From Asterionellopsis glacialis (taxonomy: Eukaryota > Bacillariophyta > Plagiogrammaphyceae > Rhaphoneidales > Asterionellopsidaceae), in the NCBI GenBank assembly GCA_014885115.2, contig WKLE02005633.1, positions 1-25,778 on the forward strand: a stretch of DNA of 25,778 bases. The letters are read 5' to 3'. Below are positions 19,814-25,778 of the stretch, in pieces. Each line of letters opens with the position of its first letter. Within the stretch, counting starts at the first letter, position 1. The notes under the pieces are model-generated. The model was given only the letters and a program-made list of their open reading frames with translations. It was not told where the DNA came from and did not search any database. Made by a program: the position numbers and the translations under genes.

Positions 19814-19837
19814 CCCTAACCCTAACCCTAACCCTAA
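19814..19837. repeat. Interstitial telomere-type repeat (CCCTAA)4
   Basis: Four perfect CCCTAA units, plus a partial unit on each side. CCCTAA/TTAGGG is the telomere repeat reported for diatoms and many other eukaryotes. It lies inside the inverted-repeat element, far from any chromosome end visible here. Confidence 0.85.
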
Positions 19838-19929
19838 CCTTCCCAGCTTCTCCCAGAAGAGAAGAAGAAAATGTAACCAAGTGCGTAGCAAATACTGTAT
19901 GCCAAACTCCCAAGATTCTTCAAAAATTC

Positions 19930-20286
19930 AACAAGACTCAAGACTGCAGGGGACGTTGTAAGAGTCCACCTTACACTGCCACAATACTCAGTCGATATTG
20001 CATGCAATAAGACTCCTAATCCGCCCATTTAGCTGTCATCAACAAGACTCAAGACTGCAGGGGACGTCGTAAGAGTCCACCTTACACTGCCACAATACTC
20101 AGTCAATATTGCATGCAATAAGACTCCTAATCCGCCCATTTAGCTGTCATCGTAAGAGTCCACCTTACACTGCCACAATACTCAGTCAATATTGCAAGCA
20201 ATAAGACTCCTAATCCACCCATTTAGCTGTCAGCATAAGAGTCCACCTTACACTGCCACAATACTCAGTCAATATTGCACGCAATA
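19930..20286. repeat. Four-copy tandem array
   Basis: Copies are 19930-20040 (111 bp), 20041-20151 (111 bp), 20152-20234 (83 bp, lacking the first 28 bases) and 20235-20286 (partial). Each carries the stem GTAAG/CTTAC around AGTCCAC (ATAAG in copy 4) and the dyad ATTGC-NN-GCAAT. The dyad centre is AT, AT, AA and AC in copies 1-4. The last copy runs directly into the ATG of the Cys-rich ORF at 20286, so the array may act as its promoter. Confidence 0.85.
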
Positions 20287-20911
20287 TGCCAACTTGTTGC
20301 GCTGGAGAAACGCTCTGTAGAAGGGCCAAGGTAGATGCGGGCAAGGCCCACAAATGCATAAATTGCAGGGCGTTTGCTCACGGTGTATTTTGTTGTTTTG
20401 AATGGAGCGAGCGAAGTGATCATGGAATAATTTTGACTCCTTCCTGTGCAAAAGGAGTGAAAAGCCCATTACCAGAAGCTATGGTGCAGCATCTGAATTC
20501 GAACAATAATAGGAGTGATCTTTGCTTTAAATGTTTGGGAGACGTTTTAAAAAAAAATAGATGACGCACGCAACAAAGTATCTGCTACCCAAACCATCTC
20601 TCTCCAAGCCCAAGTGACGACCACCACAAGTTCAGTGTCTGAGTGCAGTCAAAGATCCATCAGAGACAGCTTTAGAGCTTGCCGAAGCAGCATTAGACAC
20701 AATTGACTCAATCCAAAAAGTTGAAGGCAAAGACCACGACAACGTCAATGACAAGGAAGTTAGCAGCACCTTCTTTAAGGCATTTGATCATCTGCGCTCA
20801 CGTAATGTAGACTTGATTATATTCTTGAGTAGCAACTCTGATCTATTGGTAAGTGACAAATCCTTGAACCTAGACACACTGAAAATGACATGGGAGCACA
20901 ATTTCAACTGA
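20286..20911 (+). pseudogene. Cys-rich PHD/RING-like ORF with frame-broken C-terminal extension
   Basis: An ATG ORF of 92 codons (20286-20564) has C4/C5, C11, C24-x2-C27, H32, C36/C37, C54 and C80-x2-C83, a spacing that suggests a treble-clef zinc-binding fold of PHD/RING type. It stops just after a nine-A run (20549-20557). Removing one A would continue into DDARNKVSATQTISLQAQV. After another frame change near 20630-20645, the sequence stays open as SAVKDPSETALELAEAALD to a TGA at 20909-20911. The whole looks like one protein of about 205 residues broken twice. Similar Cys-rich modules occur in protist mobile elements, but I cannot name the family. Confidence 0.5.
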
Positions 20912-21165
20912 AGTAAATGTAAATGTTAAGAAGTACTGTATCAAAAGACATCAACTGGTCAACTGCATTATATTGTGTGTACATACTGTACAGATTATTT
21001 TCTCTGCCTTGATAGTGGTACCTTAGATTATGTTTGTAAGGCCTTACGTACTTTTAGTACCAGGTAGAGATAGATTGACAGTACATATATATTGACATGC
21101 CATCTCCGCGCACTGGGTGTCAATGCATGTGTGCGACAACTGTAATCACATAAAAATGTAAACCT

Positions 21166-21195
21166 CAAAGCTCAAAGCTCAAACACATCTGCAGG
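21166..21195 (-). repeat. Right copy of perfect 30-base subterminal inverted repeat
   Basis: Exact reverse complement of 19054-19083. Separation is about 2.1 kb. Confidence 0.8.
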
Positions 21196-21435
21196 AAGCC
21201 TAATAAGAAATTGCAAGCTTGAAAAACCAGACTGTTTCTTATTGAGTACATTTAGGATTAGGGTTTTAAACCAAAAATAACATTTAAATTTTATTCAAGA
21301 TGATGATGTCATGATGATATCATTTAATAAGAAATGTTTCTTATTTTAAGCTTGAGATTTTGTACTCAAATAAGAAATTTCAAGCTTGAAGAAATAGCCA
21401 GTGTTTCTTATTGGTGGGTGTGGACTGTACTACTA

Positions 21436-22930
21436 CTACCTGTGCATAACAGAATTTTTGAAAAAAGCTAGTGATTTACTAGCTTTGATTTACTCGACTA
21501 ATCATACCCAGTACTGGGGTGGTCAGACTAAAGTTGGAACAACATGTAATAAAATGATACCCATCTACCCCCAAAAATAAGAAAACACCACTAGGCCTTG
21601 TATTATGCTCATGCCTGGAATAAATAATGATCAACAATGCATTTTTTCAAGTTTAAAATTTCTTATTTAGGATAAAATTTCAAGCTTATCTTTGCAGCAA
21701 AATACTCAAGTTTGATAGTTGGTGGGGGGGGAGTGACTGTAGAACTCCACCCAAAATATTTTAGAGTTAGCAAATTTAGTAGTACAAAATATACTATGTA
21801 ATATATCTGACCTCCCCAAAAGGTCATCTGGAATTTCAATCAGTAAGATTTGAGCTATAAACTGTATAAAGGAAAGTTTTGGTATTCATTTCATTATTAA
21901 TGGGGTTCAAAAAGAAATGGACTATTCTCAGCAGGGAGATGAAAAAAAAAAAATAAAAAAAAATAAAAAATTAGACATAAAAACATAGGAAAATAATCAC
22001 CCCCCAAGTTATTACCTGTGTGATTTGGATGACAAGACATCACCTTTAACCCCTCTCTGCTCCATACAAAATATTCTTACATTACCATAAAGAGTCCCAG
22101 TGTATTTGCAACCTGCAACTTGCAACCTTCATGCATGCATCCTGCTGCAACTTCACTAAAAACGGTAAATAGGATGTTTTTTTTTTATTTTCTTCAATTC
22201 AGTTTCAAGTTATAAGAAACCCTTCCAAAAGTTAATGAGCTTTGCAAAAGGTAAGCTCTGAAATCATCTAATACAGCTGCACACCATAAAATTTAGGACT
22301 TACTTAGTACCCCCAGTAACATTGCATCAAATTGTGACTCCTATTTTTTACAGTATCTTTTAGCATTAGAGTTAGGGTTATGTCAAAAACTCTTTTGCAA
22401 CCCCCTCCGCATATTAATTAAGGATGGGGATGGGGGTCTCTTTTTTTAAAATTAATTAGCGGTAGAGACTATGGCGACTACTCTTTTTAGCGCCGTCACC
22501 CCCTGCCTGCGTCGGTGCAGATAGTTTACGTTTGTATTTTCATGTATTTAGGGCGCATAAGTCGCGCAGCACGACACGTATGTGGGTGCTCTTGTCCTGG
22601 GTTGCCCTCCTGGCGTGGCATCGATGAACCCGTAAGCCCCGACACGACTGTGAGGAATGCAAACATGCGTATGTATGTGTTCTATGAATTTTTTTAGTAT
22701 TTAATAGAACGAAGTAAATCTAGCCCATCAACAATACCAAGTACGAGGGTGCCCGTACCCATGTTAACAAAGACACACCACGTACGATACCTCTCGATGT
22801 AAGATTCCTTTACTTTACGAGAAGACAGACCAGAGCGCTTACGTACTCGATCGTTTTGGGGCGAAAAAAGATATCAAGAGAACGCTTCCTTCTTCTCACA
22901 AATCCAATCTTGTCACTAAATAGCACGAAA
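21436..22930. other. AT-rich gene-free region and upstream of PGK
   Basis: Contains a short related inverted-repeat element (about 21555-21743), an A-rich run at 21941-21978, TTAGGG-type scraps (22372-22377; another lies at 21252-21263 inside the large element) and a GC-richer patch at about 22490-22650 without a convincing gene. The last 200 bases are the PGK promoter region, with a GTACG/CGTAC dyad at 22741-22758. No TATA box is certain. Confidence 0.4.
21555..21743. mobile_element. Short degenerate relative of the inverted-repeat family
   Basis: The left side CTACCCCCAAAAATAAGAAAA and the reverse complement of the right side (CACTCCCCCCCCACCAA) resemble the family ends CACCCACCAATAAGAAA. 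Inside is the typical foldback around TTTCTTATTT with AAATTTCAAGCTT. Boundaries are approximate and the copy is decayed. Confidence 0.35.
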
Positions 22931-24250
22931 ATGAAGTTCTTCAACGCCGCTCTTGCCCTCCTTGCTGTTGCCAGCACCACCTCTGCTTTCGCCCCTGCTG
23001 CTAAGTTCGGTGTTCGCAACATGGCCGCTCCTTCTGTTTTCGAGCTTGAAGCCAAGAAATCCATTGAGGATTTGTCCGATGATGAGCTCAAGGGAAAGAG
23101 GGTCCTTGTCCGTTGTGATGTCAACGTTCCCCTTGATGGAAAGACCATCACTGATGACACTCGTATCCGTTCTTCCATCCCTACCATTGAGTACTTGAAG
23201 AGCAAGGGTGCCATTGTCACTGTCTGCTCCCACTTGGGCCGCCCTAAGGATGGTCCCGAGGACAAGTTCTCTCTTGGACCTTGTGCCGAACGTATGGGAG
23301 AACTTCTCGACCAAACTGTCACCCTTGCCCCCGACTGCATTGGTGATGAAGTTGCCAAGATTGTTGCTGATGCCAAGGAAGGTGATGTTATCATGCTTGA
23401 GAACACTCGTTTTTACAAGGAGGAAACCAAGAACGAGCCTGAATTCGTTGAAAAGCTTGCTGCCCCCTTCGACCTTTTCGTCAACGATGCTTTCGGTACC
23501 GCCCACCGTGCCCATGCCTCCACTGAAGGTGTAACCAAGTTCCTTTCACCCTCTGTTTCTGGTTTCTTGCTCGCCAAGGAGCTTGAATACCTTGACGGAG
23601 CCGTCTCCAACGGAAAGACACCCATGGCCGCTATTGTTGGTGGATCCAAGGTTTCTTCCAAGATCACCGTCCTTGAGGCTCTTCTCGATAAGTGTGACAA
23701 GGTCATCATTGGAGGAGGTATGGTTTTCACCTTCCTTAAGGCTAAGGGCCTCGAGGTGGGAACCTCTCTTGTTGAGGATGACTTCGTTGAAACCGCCAAG
23801 GCCGTCATGGAAAAGGCAGAGAAGCTCGGAAAGCAAATTCTTCTTCCTTCCGACATCGTCATTGCCGATGCCTTCGCCCCTGATGCCAACACTAAGATTG
23901 TTGCCGCTGATGCCATCCCTGAAGGATGGATGGGTCTTGACAACGGTCCCCAGACCACTGAGGAACAAAAGGAAGCTCTTTCTGACTGCCAAACCATCAT
24001 CATGAACGGACCCATGGGAGTCTTCGAATTCGAAGCCTTCAACAAGGGAACCTTCGGAATTGTGAACATCCTTGCCGACCGTACCAAGGAAGGTGCCATC
24101 ACCATCATCGGAGGAGGTGACTCTGTTGCTGCCTGCGAACAATCTGGACGTGCCTCAGAAATGTCTCACATCTCCACCGGAGGTGGAGCCTCTTTGGAGC
24201 TTCTTGAAGGAAAGGTCCTTCCCGGTGTTGATGCCCTTGCTGACAAGTAA
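22931..24250 (+). CDS. PGK: Plastid phosphoglycerate kinase
   Basis: Catalyses 3-phosphoglycerate + ATP to 1,3-bisphosphoglycerate + ADP, reversibly, in the Calvin cycle and plastid glycolysis. 439 residues from the ATG at 22931; the frame upstream is reached only through a TTG. Residues 1-19 are a signal peptide ending TTSA, followed by FAP (Phe20 at +1), the ASAFAP motif for complex plastids, and then a short Arg/Ala/Ser transit region. The mature enzyme (from about residue 43) carries the substrate loop RCDVNVPL, the SHLGRPK block, [10 protein letters not shown], the hinge/nucleotide site [17 protein letters not shown], and the C-terminal GGGDSVAA and [13 protein letters not shown]. It is full length with all family motifs. 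Codon use is strongly biased (AAG, GTC, CTT, GGA), as in highly expressed genes. It converges on the oxidoreductase gene. Confidence 0.97.
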   Translation: MKFFNAALALLAVASTTSAFAPAAKFGVRNMAAPSVFELEAKKSIEDLSDDELKGKRVLVRCDVNVPLDGKTITDDTRIRSSIPTIEYLKSKGAIVTVCSHLGRPKDGPEDKFSLGPCAERMGELLDQTVTLAPDCIGDEVAKIVADAKEGDVIMLENTRFYKEETKNEPEFVEKLAAPFDLFVNDAFGTAHRAHASTEGVTKFLSPSVSGFLLAKELEYLDGAVSNGKTPMAAIVGGSKVSSKITVLEALLDKCDKVIIGGGMVFTFLKAKGLEVGTSLVEDDFVETAKAVMEKAEKLGKQILLPSDIVIADAFAPDANTKIVAADAIPEGWMGLDNGPQTTEEQKEALSDCQTIIMNGPMGVFEFEAFNKGTFGIVNILADRTKEGAITIIGGGDSVAACEQSGRASEMSHISTGGGASLELLEGKVLPGVDALADK

Positions 24251-24430
24251 ATTCGTTGTAGCAAAAGTTTAATAAAAGCGAAAGCTCATCATGTCACTCT
24301 CTAATTAATGCACACTATAATATTTAGAACAGCACTCTTTTTTATCACAACTGAAGTCTTTCCCGTTTACAGTCTAAAATTGTCTGCTATGCTTGCAATG
24401 TGTTCCTGTTTGTTGTAAGAATGTGATCAA
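24251..24430. terminator. Shared 3' region of convergent genes
   Basis: 180 bases between the PGK and oxidoreductase stop codons. Both transcripts must end here or overlap. AATAAA occurs at about 24270-24275, 20 bases after the PGK stop, and may be its polyadenylation signal. Confidence 0.4.
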
Positions 24431-25570
24431 TCATAGTTTGGATCTATAGTCTTGTGCTTCTTCATTTACGAAAGATACCACCGTATTCCCTCTTCCTTGG
24501 TTCATCTCGAACAATTCGAACGCCTTTTCGAAGGCGTCAAGAGCAAATATTCTATCCACTCGAGGTTTGATTGCTCCTGACGCCAAAAAATTTAAAATTT
24601 CTTCAACATTTTGTCGATGTTCCCGTGGATTTTGAACTGCCCATCTACCCCAAAGACTGCCTACCACAGCAACTTCCTTCACCAGAAGAATTCCAGGACG
24701 AATTAACTTTTGTCCGGCAGTAAACCCAACAAGACATATTTTTCCAAGTGGTCGCACGGTGGACAATAGAGCTGCCTCAAAAAGATCTCCTTGCACCATA
24801 TCAACAACTAGATCCACTCCCTGAGGATGTCCAAGTTCAGCAGCTGCCCTTTTTACTGCAGATTTGAATTTCTTGTACGAAGATGCATTTGTCCCATAAC
24901 ATAGTACCCTGTCGGCACCAACTGACATAGGGTATGCTGCCTTTTGACTCGTACTAACACCAGCAATTACCTTTGCACCCATAGCTTTTGCCAATTCGAT
25001 TGTGGCCATACCGACACCTCCCGATGCACCATCAACTAAAACGAGCGAGCCGTTGCCAATTTCCCCAATCGTCTTGAGCGAATGATAGGCAGCGAAATAG
25101 TTTCTTCCGATGTTTGCACAGCTAGATAAAGGTAAACCATCTGGAATTTTAAACACCGAATCTGCAGTTGCCAACACTATTTCACTCATCCCTCCTGTTC
25201 CCCCATGCGAGGTCATGGTTGCCATAACCCTATCACCCGGCTTTAGACTACCAACTCCATCTGCAACTTCAAGTACAACACCAGTGACATCCATTGCTGG
25301 AATATAAGGAAGAGGTGGTCGAACCTGATATAATCCTTGAGCTTGAAGTGCATCGGGATACTGTACACCAACATACTTTGTTTCGATAAGTACATGGTTG
25401 GTGCTGTTCGCTGGGATAGAAGGTCGGGGGATCCGATCGCAAGACAAGACTGAACGGAGGGGTGCAATCTTTTTGCGGCGACGAAATCTAGGCTTTGCTT
25501 GCTCGGAGTTGCTGCTTTCTTCATCTAATGCCGCGAATTTATGGCATCTAATAGCCTGGATAGTAGACAT
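24431..25570 (-). CDS. Zinc-free quinone-oxidoreductase-type MDR enzyme with C-terminal SKL
   Basis: 379 residues from the ATG at 25568-25570; the frame beyond is reached only through a TTG. It belongs to the medium-chain dehydrogenase/reductase superfamily, quinone-oxidoreductase branch, and probably uses NADPH to reduce quinones or activated alkenes. Seen: the GroES-like N-terminal domain with [20 protein letters not shown] and AMDVTGVV, then KPGDRV (110-115), then the Rossmann motif GASGGVGMA (181-189). The structural-zinc cysteine cluster is absent, as expected for this branch. The last three residues are SKL, preceded by Arg: a canonical PTS1 peroxisomal import signal. About 40 extra basic residues (roughly 14-55, with RFRRRKK) interrupt the normally short first strands. 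Substrate unknown. Confidence 0.9.
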   Translation of the reverse strand: MSTIQAIRCHKFAALDEESSNSEQAKPRFRRRKKIAPLRSVLSCDRIPRPSIPANSTNHVLIETKYVGVQYPDALQAQGLYQVRPPLPYIPAMDVTGVVLEVADGVGSLKPGDRVMATMTSHGGTGGMSEIVLATADSVFKIPDGLPLSSCANIGRNYFAAYHSLKTIGEIGNGSLVLVDGASGGVGMATIELAKAMGAKVIAGVSTSQKAAYPMSVGADRVLCYGTNASSYKKFKSAVKRAAAELGHPQGVDLVVDMVQGDLFEAALLSTVRPLGKICLVGFTAGQKLIRPGILLVKEVAVVGSLWGRWAVQNPREHRQNVEEILNFLASGAIKPRVDRIFALDAFEKAFELFEMNQGRGNTVVSFVNEEAQDYRSKL

Positions 25571-25778
25571 ATTGGTGGCGGTGTTGTGTTGGACTTCCAA
25601 TTTTTTTCCTCGTTGGCGTATTTGTGTTGTCAAATTTCAAGAATCACCGATGATATCCACTTTCTATCCATAATCCATTTCCGCCCGAAATTCTCTCTAC
25701 TGGGAACCCCGGGAAACTTCGAAATTCTAGAAGATTGACCGGTTTCCGAACTCTCTGGTGCAACTGTAGAAATTCTTT
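25571..25778. promoter_or_regulatory. Upstream region of the oxidoreductase gene
   Basis: The 5' flank of the minus-strand gene up to the window edge. No clear promoter motif or other gene is visible. Confidence 0.4.

Larger units (their letters stand above)
18978..21430. mobile_element. Nested inverted-repeat element of about 2.45 kb
   Basis: The left end GTACAGTCCACACCCAC (18978) and the reverse complement of the right end (21430) match over 22 of 23 bases. TACTA flanks both ends (18973-18977 and 21431-21435), consistent with a 5-bp target duplication. Inside are further inverted pairs: a perfect 30-base pair at 19054-19083/21166-21195 and a 22-base pair at 19740-19761/21119-21140, so the arms nest concentrically. 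Between them lie CCCTAA repeats, a four-copy tandem array and a frame-broken Cys-rich ORF. No transposase is recognisable, so it is probably non-autonomous, or a composite of foldback elements. Shared ends with the 10527 element support a family. Confidence 0.6.

Noticed and set aside
19930..20286. CRISPR array
   Set aside because: Units are contiguous tandem copies without unique spacers, in a eukaryotic context.
22515..22697. 60-codon ORF in a GC-richer patch
   Set aside because: No conserved pattern beyond a few cysteines, and frames are interrupted; insufficient to call a gene.
22916..24142. Long open frames antisense to PGK
   Set aside because: Shadows caused by the strong codon bias of PGK; the plus strand encodes a complete, motif-perfect enzyme.

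Overview
The window looks like nuclear DNA of a diatom or a close stramenopile relative. Two predicted proteins begin with a signal peptide that ends in the ASAFAP-type cleavage motif of complex red plastids (SAFAP in a phosphoglycerate kinase, SAFLTP in an acidic membrane protein). Introns are few and short with GTAAGT donors, genes lie on both strands with long AT-rich spacers, and telomere-type CCCTAA repeats occur. No species name can be defended from sequence alone.

Layout. 1-1398: upstream region with paired palindromes and several E2F-like sites. 1399-5609 (+): a spliced gene for a tesmin/TSO1/LIN54-type CRC-domain DNA-binding protein that ends in an F-box-like segment. 6367-7908 (+): a mostly disordered protein with a C-terminal LSD1-like zinc finger. 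It is convergent with 8038-9735 (-), the ribosome-assembly kinase RIO2. 9736-13153: gene-poor and repeat-rich, with a 105-bp tandem duplication, a short inverted-repeat element, a possible copia relic and dyad sites in front of the next gene. 13154-13951 (+): a bZIP transcription factor. 14617-15112 (-): an unrecognised coding-like stretch broken by a stop and a frame change. 15329-16447 (-): a plastid-targeted, probably thylakoid-directed acidic protein.

17161-18347 is a decayed gene-like stretch, probably transposon-derived. 18978-21430 is a nested inverted-repeat element of about 2.45 kb. It contains CCCTAA repeats, a four-copy tandem array and a frame-broken cysteine-rich zinc-binding-type ORF. 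This is the most unusual object in the window. 21431-22930 is AT-rich with one more related short element. 22931-24250 (+) is plastid phosphoglycerate kinase, and 24431-25570 (-) is a quinone-oxidoreductase-like MDR enzyme that ends in SKL.

The genes do not form one pathway. A loose theme at the left is growth and cell-cycle control: a CRC protein with E2F-like upstream sites, an E2F-like site before the zinc-finger gene, and RIO2. At the right is metabolism: plastid glycolysis/Calvin cycle and a probable peroxisomal reductase. Between them lies a repeat island. Starts were placed at the first sensible ATG; several open frames extend upstream only through non-ATG codons.
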